The position numbers were made by a program, and so were the translations under genes. From Gracilariopsis chorda (taxonomy: Eukaryota > Rhodophyta > Florideophyceae > Gracilariales > Gracilariaceae): a DNA stretch of 64,000 bases. The stretch lies in NCBI GenBank assembly GCA_003194525.1, contig NBIV01000258.1, forward strand, positions 53,491 through 117,490. Direction: 5' to 3'. The notes below the pieces were generated by a model that was not told where the DNA came from, did no database searches, and was given only the letters and a program-made list of their open reading frames with translations. Positions 56,148-64,000 of the stretch are shown here, piece after piece (the first letter of the stretch is position 1; each line of letters starts with the position of its first letter).

Positions 56148-57431
56148 TTAGCTAAACACGGACCTAATTTGGTTGTGGCCGATGGTACGCGTTCGGTAAT
56201 TCATCAAATAGCAACACAAGGCAATAATCCTATACCGTTTGTAGCTATCCGCCGGAAGCACTGTGGTCAGTCTTCGAAACGGCGCTTTGAGCGCATTTAC
56301 TCCCCATTCCCCAGATTGTCTGTACGCAGGATACAGACTTTGAAGCACACAATCCACCGCTGCCATTTCCAGGGACTTGGAAGCTTGTCCAGCTTCATTA
56401 ATCTTACGACAACGAAGTATTTTCGCGTTGGTCACGTTCGGGTGGGTGGTGAACTCACTATCCCCGAGAATTGCGTAGCCTGGTGGTGTCTCTTCGTCCG
56501 ACAACCTCGGCCAGTAAAGCCCTGAAATTCCGGCCAGCTTACTATCATGCCATGACCCAGGGTAGTTAACTGCAGCATGAACAATTTCACCGAAGAAGTT
56601 CCACACGAAAAGGTTAGTGACCTCGGTACTTTGCGTGTACCCTTCAAAGTATGCGTTTTGGAGATTCGCATTATCGTACTTTGCACACCGAAATCTTCCG
56701 CCATCTGCAACCCCAAACACACCCTTCAGGTACATCGCAATATTCGGCTTTGCTTTCGCGAGCGCTTGTGAAGAGCACTCCATTTCACTCACTGACGGCC
56801 ATATTATTCTAGCATTTCTAACAGCCCCCGAACTCAACAGTGCAAAGAGAACGCTCATTCCATATTCAAGCCAGTCGCTCACACTGGTTGGCACCAATCC
56901 GAACGTGGGACAAAGTGTAAACATCCTATCGCTGGTTTTCAGATACCACAGTGCTAAACCAAGTATTTCAACCGATCGCATACAACCACGACGACCTCTT
57001 TGTTTAGCTGATTTGGTGTACGGAGATTGAGCAACCATTCGTGCGCGCATATTTTCAAACTGTGGAAGAAGTTCTTTGAGAAAGTCAGATTTTCGTACAT
57101 TGATGCTCACGATAAAGTCAACATCGCCGCCGCATGATAACAGTTGATACCAATCAGTGTTACATCTGCTGTGAATCGCACGCTTAATTCCGTTTCTTGT
57201 GTACTTCAACGGCTTGGAAACAGTTCGACGTGATGTTAGACAATATTCGGATTCTAGCAGCTTGCTTGTGTACATTAAGCACCACTGGCACAATAAGAAG
57301 GCGTTCAAGGATTGTATGGTTTCTGGAATCATGTTCAGTGAAAAGATCGGAAGCGGAACGATGCAAAATCTGTATTGACAACATGAAGAACACAATTCGT
57401 TGGTTACGGTAATGTTGATGGTCATGGTCAA
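56148..57431 (-). CDS. PIF/Harbinger-type DDE nuclease (DDE_Tnp_4), intact
   Basis: 427 uninterrupted codons on the minus strand. The C-terminal half is a DDE_Tnp_4 nuclease: first Asp in GVADGGRF, followed by NAYFEGYTQSTEV and VNYPGSWHDSKLAG; second Asp in AILGDSEFT; Glu in QSGEWGVNALKAPFRRL. All three catalytic residues are in place. The N-terminal half is helical and hydrophobic, with a basic patch (KSAKQRGRRGC) that may bind DNA. Such proteins cut and join DNA in PIF/Harbinger transposition, or have been domesticated as host genes. I found no terminal repeats or 3-base duplication around it, so it may be a domesticated gene or the remainder of an element. It is the only intact transposase gene in the window, divergent from the large orphan gene. 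Confidence 0.87.
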   Translation of the reverse strand: MTMTINITVTNELCSSCCQYRFCIVPLPIFSLNMIPETIQSLNAFLLCQWCLMYTSKLLESEYCLTSRRTVSKPLKYTRNGIKRAIHSRCNTDWYQLLSCGGDVDFIVSINVRKSDFLKELLPQFENMRARMVAQSPYTKSAKQRGRRGCMRSVEILGLALWYLKTSDRMFTLCPTFGLVPTSVSDWLEYGMSVLFALLSSGAVRNARIIWPSVSEMECSSQALAKAKPNIAMYLKGVFGVADGGRFRCAKYDNANLQNAYFEGYTQSTEVTNLFVWNFFGEIVHAAVNYPGSWHDSKLAGISGLYWPRLSDEETPPGYAILGDSEFTTHPNVTNAKILRCRKINEAGQASKSLEMAAVDCVLQSLYPAYRQSGEWGVNALKAPFRRLTTVLPADSYKRYRIIALCCYLMNYRTRTIGHNQIRSVFS

Positions 57432-57693
57432 AGCGAGGTTGATGGAGAGATCGATTGGGAGGTGTTAGGTTGCTGCTTGTATTCATAAAATGAGAGTATC
57501 TGTTGTGTAACTTACGTAGAAATCGAGATGTGTCGTTTTGGAGTGGGGTCGACATACCCACTCCATACTGAGAAACTTTCAGCGAGTGCGGTTCCATTCT
57601 ATAGGAGCTCATTGGCTATAACTTTGTCATTCTCTCAGAGTGGCTTTTCTTGGAAAGCCCCACTATCTACGTCGTGTAGTTTAGCCCTTTCCC

Positions 57694-57732
57694 CTACGTC
57701 ATACCCAAGTTGCTATCAACTTGATGACGTAG
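57694..57732. promoter_or_regulatory. Inverted repeat with two TACGTCA-type sites in a divergent promoter
   Basis: CTACGTCAT and ATGACGTAG form perfect outer arms. Inside them CAAGTT pairs with AACTTG around the loop GCTATC, with three unpaired bases (ACC) on one side. TGACGT is the core recognised by bZIP factors of the CREB/ATF/TGA type. It sits between the minus-strand DDE gene (starting 57431) and the plus-strand orphan gene (TATA at 57817). Confidence 0.6.
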
Positions 57733-57816
57733 CACAATTCCATCCCTGCTGTTACTCTTGCTGAAGATGTGTCAGCCTCTCGCAACTTCCGCCATCAAGT
57801 TCATGGCATCGCGTGA

Positions 57817-57824
57817 TATATATA
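57817..57824 (+). promoter_or_regulatory. TATA box of the large orphan gene
   Basis: TATATATA is followed by a leader rich in C and A and then ATG 57968, 151 bases downstream. The spacing is similar to that of the antisense genes in the retroelements. Confidence 0.55.
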
Positions 57825-57967
57825 CACATAAACACGTACTCCATCCTTCAACGCTTTTCATCCCTGAGCTAGAGTTTGGTCACCGATTCACAAGCACATA
57901 CAAGCACGTTTTCCCACTCGAATGCAACGCTTCTAACCCTCAACCGTACTACCGCCTGATCCAAGAA

Positions 57968-60670
57968 ATGGACTTCGAAGAACTCTGGCTTGCCGCTGTG
58001 TCCGAGCAGAAGGACCGCGCTGACCCCCAAGCACCGCACGTCTTCTCTAGTGCAGACATGGCACGCGCTCACGAAGGCGTAGAGGTTTCCCAGTGCGAGA
58101 ACGAGGACGCCGAGTACATTCTGCTGGCATGCAAGGCCGCGTCGCACGAGCACAACATCGAGCTACGCGACGTTCGCGGACACGAGGGCCGCGACCTAAC
58201 GTTAACGTTTCCCTCTTTCGAGGGCTGCTGCCGGCATCCCATGCTGTCGCACCTCGAGGCGCGCTGCGTCGCGCTCATGCGCAACCGCTGCAAATCTGCC
58301 TCTATCATGACCTTGTCGTTCTTGGACAACGTGTCTCCCACTGGGCGCTTCATCGTCACCCCGCGCGGCACGCGCGTCACGGGCACTAACCTCGAGGAGG
58401 ACCGCATCCTGTGTGTGACCCATGGCCCCACCTGCGTTTCGAAACACGACGATCCCATATCCGAAGATGACCCACTGGGGCCCCTCCACAGGCTCATGCT
58501 GAACAGCTGCAGGGGAGTTCGCCGCAGGCTGGCCGCCTTCCGCTGCTCCCGCTGCGACAACGTGTCGCGCTCGGCCGTCCTTGCGCTGCTGCGCGCGGGC
58601 GAGCACATCGCTGGCACTGTCGATAACCTCGTCACTGCCGCAAAGGCCGGCGTCCCCGCCTCCGAAGTCGTGTGGACTTTCTCTGGCGCTCACGGTGGCG
58701 ATCATGCTGTCGTCACAGTCGCCCAGCTTAGAGAAATCGGCGGTCTGGACGACGCCCCCTTCGACGCCTATCACCGCCGCCCCGGCATCGACGAGGACAA
58801 CGTCGCAGAGTTGGTGCTCACGGCAGCGCATAGGCAGATTGTCGGTAGGCGCACTGGCTGCCCACCGCGCGCGAACATGCAAGCCGAACGAAACTGCCTG
58901 GAGCGCCGCTTGCTGGACTACTTCAAACAGACGATACTCAACAACCCGTCCAAACCCACTCTGTACGCTATGCGCGCCGCCGCGCTGGAGGCGCTCGTTC
59001 TGGTGTCTGGGCTGCGGCCGACCCTTCAGTCGCTGGTCACTAGCTCACTGGCAGAGGAGATGGCGGCGGAGGGTGCTGCGGAGTTCTACGGCGCCATGCA
59101 ACTAGATAAGGTGCTCGGGCTGGAGCGAGAGGAACTGGAGGAGTTCTCCAGGCCGCTTGGTGCCGCGGGCAATAAGGGACGCACGCACCGGACTAGGTTT
59201 CTGATCAAAACGGCGTGTGCGCGTGTCACAAGCGCTGGTGAGGAGACTGTCCTCGGGCATGAGGAGGTCTTGCACGATCCGGACGTGCTGCACCGGGACT
59301 ATGTGACGGGGAATCTGGAACTGGACCTGTTGCGCATTTCCGACCACCTCACTGAGCTGAGCACACTCATCAACAACGATACAGAGATCCGCATGCTCAA
59401 CCTGCTTGTCATCGGCGCTGAACTGATCGGGGACAAGCTGGAGAAGGAAAGTAGTGTGAATTTCTACGGGTTGACTATCACCGGTACCGGCGACGGTGGA
59501 ATTTGTGTGACTGGGGATGAAGACCTGCTTATCCAGTTTCCAAATCTTTGCGCCCTGAACGGGCACATCGATGTTTTCGGGACCATGATAAGCTTCATGC
59601 TCGGGGGATCAACTGACGACGTGATCGATGTGAAAGCTCCGGCGCTTTGCATCCCAGAACGAACATTGTTTGTACGGAACACGTTGAGGCGCCTCCAAGA
59701 GGCGGGGTTGTCTCGTTCACAGGCGATTGAAACCGCAGTGGCGACGGCAAAAGTGCTGGCGGTGCGCAGAGGCCAAGAGTTTGAGCGCAAGGTGCTCGTG
59801 GATGCTGATGTCATGCAGATGCTTGAGCGTGTGCGCGGGTGCCTGGTGGAGGCGGAGACGGGCTTAGACATTGCCGACGTCGCGCGCACGGACGGTAATC
59901 CAAGCATTGACCACTATGGCGCGGACTCATCGGTGCTGTCAGAGGTACAGAGCAGCCAGCTCAATGGTAGTGGCTTCAAACTGCTGGACTTTACGCAGAA
60001 TCGCGAGCGGTACGGGCGGCTGAAGGTAGTGGAGGACGCGATGTCGTTTTCGCACGAAGGGCAAAGGTATTTCGCATACTGCAGAGAGGGGCGCGTGTTC
60101 GTACGCAAGCGCTGGCTTCTTGAAAAGCCACGGCAGCGGCTGGGGGGCTCGAAGATCGGGCTGACTGTCATGGGAACGGGGATGGTGATCGAGTTGAAGG
60201 AAAAGGCACCGAAGTGGTGCGATGCAGACGCCATGGACCTGATCATGTTCCGCGCGAAGGAAGGCAGCAAGCTCGGTCTGTGGGTGTGGTCCAAGATCCT
60301 GAGTGGGAATATCCGCTACAAGCCGACGGAGGACTCGTGCATGTGGAACAGGGACGCGTCATCGGAGGACGCGACAGTAACGGGGCGATGGTCGGTGCCG
60401 CGATGGGTGCTCCAGTACATGTTGGTGATGGAGAATCGGCAAAACGTGCAGGGCAATGATAACGTGCATCGCGATGAGATTTTGGTGCAGGCGGGTGATG
60501 ACATGCCGTTGTTTAGGCTGTTTGACAACGGTCGGACAAGATACAACTGTGAGCGCGTGAGCAGCAGTGAGGTGCGCAGGCTAGAGCATCGCAAGGCGTT
60601 TTTCGAGCCGAGCATGTCGTGTGCAGGTGCAAATCATCCGCTTCGGACGCGTCAGTCTGATGTATCATAA
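57968..60670 (+). CDS. Large orphan gene, 900 residues, function unknown
   Basis: One exon, uninterrupted, with clearly higher GC at third codon positions than its surroundings. The frame is open for 70 more codons upstream, but I place the start at ATG 57968 (MDFEELWLAAV) because a TATA box lies 151 bases before it and the codon composition changes there. The protein is soluble, without signal peptide or membrane segments. A Cys/His-containing block near residues 95-140 (GCCRHPMLSHLEARC) and CSRCDN near residue 200 could bind metal but do not form a pattern I know. The second half alternates acidic and hydrophobic segments (LDLLRISDHLTEL, GLTITGTGDGGICVTGDED). The last part is rich in Trp, Lys and Arg. 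I recognise no domain. An AATAAA lies 119 bases after the stop. As the longest intact gene in a field of relics it is probably functional or young. Confidence 0.8.
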   Translation: MDFEELWLAAVSEQKDRADPQAPHVFSSADMARAHEGVEVSQCENEDAEYILLACKAASHEHNIELRDVRGHEGRDLTLTFPSFEGCCRHPMLSHLEARCVALMRNRCKSASIMTLSFLDNVSPTGRFIVTPRGTRVTGTNLEEDRILCVTHGPTCVSKHDDPISEDDPLGPLHRLMLNSCRGVRRRLAAFRCSRCDNVSRSAVLALLRAGEHIAGTVDNLVTAAKAGVPASEVVWTFSGAHGGDHAVVTVAQLREIGGLDDAPFDAYHRRPGIDEDNVAELVLTAAHRQIVGRRTGCPPRANMQAERNCLERRLLDYFKQTILNNPSKPTLYAMRAAALEALVLVSGLRPTLQSLVTSSLAEEMAAEGAAEFYGAMQLDKVLGLEREELEEFSRPLGAAGNKGRTHRTRFLIKTACARVTSAGEETVLGHEEVLHDPDVLHRDYVTGNLELDLLRISDHLTELSTLINNDTEIRMLNLLVIGAELIGDKLEKESSVNFYGLTITGTGDGGICVTGDEDLLIQFPNLCALNGHIDVFGTMISFMLGGSTDDVIDVKAPALCIPERTLFVRNTLRRLQEAGLSRSQAIETAVATAKVLAVRRGQEFERKVLVDADVMQMLERVRGCLVEAETGLDIADVARTDGNPSIDHYGADSSVLSEVQSSQLNGSGFKLLDFTQNRERYGRLKVVEDAMSFSHEGQRYFAYCREGRVFVRKRWLLEKPRQRLGGSKIGLTVMGTGMVIELKEKAPKWCDADAMDLIMFRAKEGSKLGLWVWSKILSGNIRYKPTEDSCMWNRDASSEDATVTGRWSVPRWVLQYMLVMENRQNVQGNDNVHRDEILVQAGDDMPLFRLFDNGRTRYNCERVSSSEVRRLEHRKAFFEPSMSCAGANHPLRTRQSDVS

Positions 60671-60788
60671 CGCTGAAGCTGCCAATGTAGTTGCCGTAAT
60701 GGTACCATCTACGAAGGTAAACGCGGTCTTAGACTGGTTCTCGTCGGATTTGCATGCTAAATTGATCTTATGGATAAAATAATATTGT

Positions 60789-60794
60789 AATAAA
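60789..60794 (+). terminator. Polyadenylation signal of the orphan gene
   Basis: AATAAA in an AT-rich stretch 119 bases after the stop codon. Its relevance is inferred from position alone. Confidence 0.45.
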
Positions 60795-61007
60795 TTAGCT
60801 CTTGAGATCATTGAAGATGCGTTTCGCATTAAACTTAATGGAAAACTCCAGTGATCTCTATAGAGCAAAAGGCTGAATTTACAACCCGTAAGAAGTGTAA
60901 GATTCCAGCCAATCACAGTCCGATGTGCAGTCCTGTGCGGCACGCAGATTATCTCTGGAAGCATTTCAACCCCACCAATCGCCTTCACAGATGTCGGTTG
61001 CGAAATT

Positions 61008-61057
61008 GGTAGAATTTTCCAGCACTGCTGGAACACACGTGTAGAGTGCTCCAGCAG
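61008..61057. repeat. 33-base palindrome, copy B of the dispersed repeat
   Basis: 61025-61057 is an inverted repeat with arms CTGCTGGAACAC and GTGCTCCAGCAG. The stretch 61008-61057 is the reverse complement of 27099-27148 with few mismatches. It follows the orphan gene by about 340 bases. Confidence 0.75.
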
Positions 61058-61062
61058 GGTCT

Positions 61063-62118
61063 AGAGCATTCTAAGCGGTGTCTGGAGCATTCTGAGCTTC
61101 GCTGGCCCAGTATTACAACTGTATTTCGGTGATGCAGGCGCCACTTGCTAAATTACTATTGGTTAGTGTGCAGCTCCAGAGGCTTCTGAAAGCCAATGGA
61201 GTAACCTAGACGCACACATGAGTAAGTAGAAAGTAGAAATGCGTTTCTGTGTTGTTTTGCATGATTTTTGACTCTATAGAACGGCGAGTTGAGTCCCAGG
61301 CTTTGGTCTGGACTCATCTCAAGAATGAAATCAAAAAGTCCTCACCCCCACAACTATCTCAACTTTCAATATCAACCATCAACTCTCAACCGGACTTATT
61401 GAGGCGTTTGCCACTTTGTGCATACTTGGAGTGGGGCATTACCGTCGCTGAGACCAGTTAAAGCGCCCTCGGCGTGGAAGGGAGAGGGGGTAGTGTGTAC
61501 CAAAGGTGCTTCTGTCGTCTGTAAGCCCCCACCGAAGCTTTGCTCGGATAACAGTGACGGTCGAAAGACCTGGTGGTTTCCGGACGGAGGTGATTGACGG
61601 GAACCTCTCCGCAGGCGACGTGCCGTGCAAACTCTCCTGGAAAGGGCCAGATTGGGTATAGAGTGAAAAAATATCCCACAGTTAGTAGCTCTCCTTTGGA
61701 AGCCCTGTAAGGATTGTACGCACCTGCTTCTGGGTGGTGCAGAAGTGGGTAGGCTGCAGAAATCACTTCACATCCGGAGTGTCTTACCGGAAGCCGGGAG
61801 TCTGACTCCTAGTGACCCTTGAAATAATTCTTGGGTTGTGCGCCGTTTCAAGAAGTATCAAGAAGTTTGTATTTGGATTGAGACTTGTGCTCTGCTTTTG
61901 TATTTGTTGTTATCGTTGCCGGTTGAGTCCTTTTGGTCCCTGCATTGGTTGTTTGTTTGATCTTTTGTTCGTGTCGTTTCATTTTGTTGGGTCTTCGAGC
62001 TACGAGAAACACCCTTCTTAGGCTAATTTGTCATTTATTTTGGCCCCCTGCGTCACCGTCTCGTGATGGCGCCCACATGGTACTCTCGAGGAGGGCATTC
62101 TTCTGATTCTAGCCCTAC
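61063..62118. other. Spacer before retroelement 4
   Basis: The part 61440-61810 is GC-richer than its flanks and holds small stems such as GGAGTCTGACTCC near 61798. Open frames run on both strands there, but I cannot assign a gene or a known RNA. The rest shows nothing recognisable. Confidence 0.4.
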
Positions 62119-62123
62119 ATTTA

Positions 62124-63036
62124 TGTGGTGCAATCCCGGTGTGGGAAAGGCACCCAAGGCAGCTCGAAGCCTTGCTCTCTTGGAGAGGTAGGCCCAGCTG
62201 GGTAGAGCCCTCTGTGTCCCGTATGACAGGTGTAACTCCGTCGGGAGCCTGGATGTACCTCGGAGGTTTAGGGGTTAGAACGGGTCGGAACCACGGCTGG
62301 TCCGGAAGTAGCCTGCGAACAGGGGAACAAAAGAGGGAAAGGGACCACCCGACGGGGGCGTGCGGAAAGCGGGAACAGACCCCGGAGGGGGGTGCCGATA
62401 CACACACACGAACACGCACCGCGCAGCGGTTAGGGGATATGAGGGGAAGAGATGGTCTCACGGTCTCACGACACACGTTGGTAATATCAATACCCAGAAC
62501 TGGGGCGCAGATAGGGCCTGTACGGGCGGTCACACGACAACAATGAATACCACGAGTGGTCACAACCCACTGGGTACGACGAGCACGGTCTCCTCGGTGG
62601 CGCGAGTCGGGTGAAACTACCGGGCAAGCGGTGTACCTCCGCGAGGAGTTAGACACTTCGCATGGCGAATAGAGTCAGAGCCGAACTCTCGTTCCTTTTC
62701 TTCGTGAGCTCGCCGTCGTGCGGCCGACGCTCAAGTACTAGCTCAGTGCAGTACAGTAGGTAGTGCACTAGCCTAAGTAAAATTGACCCCTAAACTACAC
62801 TAAAATAAGTAGCCATTTTGGGCCTCCTGGCCGGGGCTGTAGCCACGTGTCCACCACCCTTGCCAGGCAAGTACCACAAAATATGAATGTTCCCATAACC
62901 ACCCTGGGTAACCCGACCGCTAATTAGCCCGGTAAACGGGGGCTAAAATTCATGCATCCCGCTTCATCGCTCGCACCGAGTACACCTCAGATATGAGTTT
63001 CACCATCGCCCGTACGCGGGAATGTATTGCACTACA
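62124..63036 (-). repeat. 3' LTR of retroelement 4
   Basis: Begins TGTGGTGCAATCCCGG and ends TTGCACTACA, 913 bases, nearly the length of the element 2 LTR (912-913). It shares the block ACCACCCGACGGG near 62345 and a GGGAACAGA block near 62370 with that LTR. The second LTR lies outside the window, so the boundaries rest on the TG...CA ends, the length match and the adjoining purine tract. Confidence 0.75.
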
Positions 63037-63053
63037 AATCCCCCTCCTTAGGG
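63037..63053 (-). other. Polypurine tract of retroelement 4
   Basis: On the minus strand AAGGAGGGGGATT directly precedes the LTR, the best polypurine tract in the window. Confidence 0.7.
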
Positions 63054-63100
63054 GCTGAAAACGAACGTGAGTATAGGCGTGAGGAGATGAGGCGCGAGGG

Positions 63101-63108
63101 TATAAATA
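63101..63108 (+). promoter_or_regulatory. TATA box of the antisense gene of retroelement 4
   Basis: TATAAATA, 65 bases inside the LTR boundary, with ATG at 63213, 112 bases downstream. Compare TATAAAAG and 113 bases in element 1. Confidence 0.72.
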
Positions 63109-63212
63109 GTCCCGACAAGGGAATCGCCGAGATACCGGTCCCCCGTACCAACACGGTTACAACTGATCAACCCTCAGTACCTTCTTCAACAGACTCTGCG
63201 CCCCTCTCTGCT

Positions 63213-64000
63213 ATGACCAACACTCCGTTTTCGAACAACCCGCCTGCGGGCGCCCCGCAGGGGACTTCCGCGAGCGGACAACCTTCCTCCGCGACGCCGG
63301 GGTTGCGGGTTCGTCACCCAACCTCTGGGTTCCTCTCCTTGCCTCTGCCTGGAGGATCGTCTCATGTTCCAACCTTGGATGCCTCGGATGCCGCGAGTAT
63401 CGCCGCCTGGAATTCCGCTCAAGCGATACCGATCACTGCGACCGCCGCCGGCTGGGTGTCACCATCGACACTTTGGGCCCGCAATTCCCGGGAAGACGCT
63501 CTCCTCTTTTCGCGTGCGCCCTGGTTCCACCCCACATGGGTTTCCGACTCGGACCTCATCAACTCCTATGTGGAGGAGGGCGAGCTCCCAGGGGGACTAG
63601 GCCGGGATTTGGTCGACTCCTTCGACTGGAGGACGCGTATCGCTGTAGAGCCACAGTTCCTCGCACGGAAGCGCACCAGATATGGTTTTGAGACGCTGAA
63701 TGAGGCCCGTGCCGGGATGGCCAAGGTCGCCTACGACCGTCTCGCCCGCGCGAGTTATCCGGATGAGCTGATACCAACGGAATACAGCTTTGACCTCTCG
63801 CGGTACCGTACCTACGGCGAAGTCTCATACTGCGAGAACCTTGCTGCCTACCAGCCATCTACACCGTTCCGGTCCACTCCAATAGAAGCCGGGATGGCTC
63901 CTCTGGAGGCGCCCAATTCTGCCTGCAGAGTTCCGATATCTTCGTCGTCCGAATCATCGCGGATCCTTCTTCGACCTACTCCGGTTTGAGCGAAAGGCGC
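63213..64000 (+). pseudogene. Antisense gene of retroelement 4, N-terminal part, with one frame break
   Basis: From ATG 63213 the frame is open for 258 codons to the TGA at 63987-63989. The conserved protein appears to switch frame near 63885: RPILPAEFRYL, the counterpart of RPVIRAEFCYLPK in element 3, lies in the +1 frame and stays open to the window end. The N-terminus is proline/serine-rich (residues 1-65), then come ALLFSRAPWFHPTW, SDSDLINSYVEEGELPGG and EARAGMAKVA, and YCENLA aligning with YAENLA of element 1. No known domain, signal peptide or membrane segment. The frame is also open upstream of 63213, but the TATA box and the start in element 1 favour this ATG. The break may be a mutation or a small intron. 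Confidence 0.75.

Larger units (their letters stand above)
62124..64000 (-). mobile_element. Retroelement 4, 3' end only (continues beyond the window)
   Basis: The visible part is a 913-base LTR followed by a G-rich tract on the minus strand and an antisense gene on the plus strand. This is the same arrangement as the 3' ends of elements 1 to 3, so pol and gag should follow on the minus strand to the right of the window. The LTR resembles that of element 2 in length and in several blocks. Confidence 0.82.

Noticed and set aside
58202-58882. 226-codon minus-strand frame inside the orphan gene
   Set aside because: Expected by chance on the strand opposite a GC-rich gene; no motif.
1-64000. CRISPR arrays, bacterial operons or riboswitches
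   Set aside because: No regularly spaced repeats, and the gene content is eukaryotic.

Overview
This is eukaryotic DNA dominated by mobile elements, most of them decayed. It carries three Ty3/gypsy-type LTR retrotransposons with chromodomains, the edge of a fourth, a Mutator-like (MULE) DNA transposon, two Tc1/mariner relics and an intact PIF/Harbinger-type nuclease gene. The non-transposon genes are intronless or nearly so: a GCN5-type histone acetyltransferase, a spondin-domain secreted protein, a Myb/SANT-like (DUF6818-like) protein and a 900-residue orphan. TATA boxes sit about 110-150 bases before the start codons, and the window is transposon-rich and intron-poor. My best guess is a red alga of the Chondrus type, with an oomycete as the alternative; the sequence here does not prove either.

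Layout. 1-750 flank; 751-11656 retroelement 1 (minus); 12249-21333 retroelement 2 (minus); 21334-27556 gene-poor DNA; 27557-39165 retroelement 3 (plus); 39590-40345 Tc1 relic; 40662-50027 MULE with roughly 210-base terminal inverted repeats, holding a broken transposase, a C48 (Ulp1-like) peptidase gene, an MA3-domain pseudogene and a nested Tc1 relic; 50128-61060 a gene island (SANT-like protein, GCN5 pseudogene, spondin pseudogene, DDE nuclease, large orphan gene); 62124-64000 the 3' end of retroelement 4 (minus).

The main result concerns the retroelements. All four carry a gene on the opposite strand to gag-pol, between the end of pol and the 3' LTR. In the two copies with a clear N-terminus (elements 1 and 4) a TATA box lies just inside the LTR, 112-113 bases before the ATG. 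Element 1 keeps this antisense frame over about 546 codons, broken only by nonsense codons. Elements 3 and 4, which differ strongly in DNA sequence, encode recognisably similar protein blocks, so the protein appears to have been under selection. I recognise no known domain in it.

The three elements with visible gag and pol also place pol in the -1 frame relative to gag. The gag stop follows directly on A AAA AAC (element 2) or G GTA AAC (elements 1 and 3), consistent with programmed -1 frameshifting. Elements 1 and 3 share an 18-base primer-binding site whose complement has the layout of a tRNA 3' end. All four retroelements are dead or incomplete as they stand. The only uninterrupted genes I can see are the SANT-like protein, the DDE nuclease and the 900-residue orphan.
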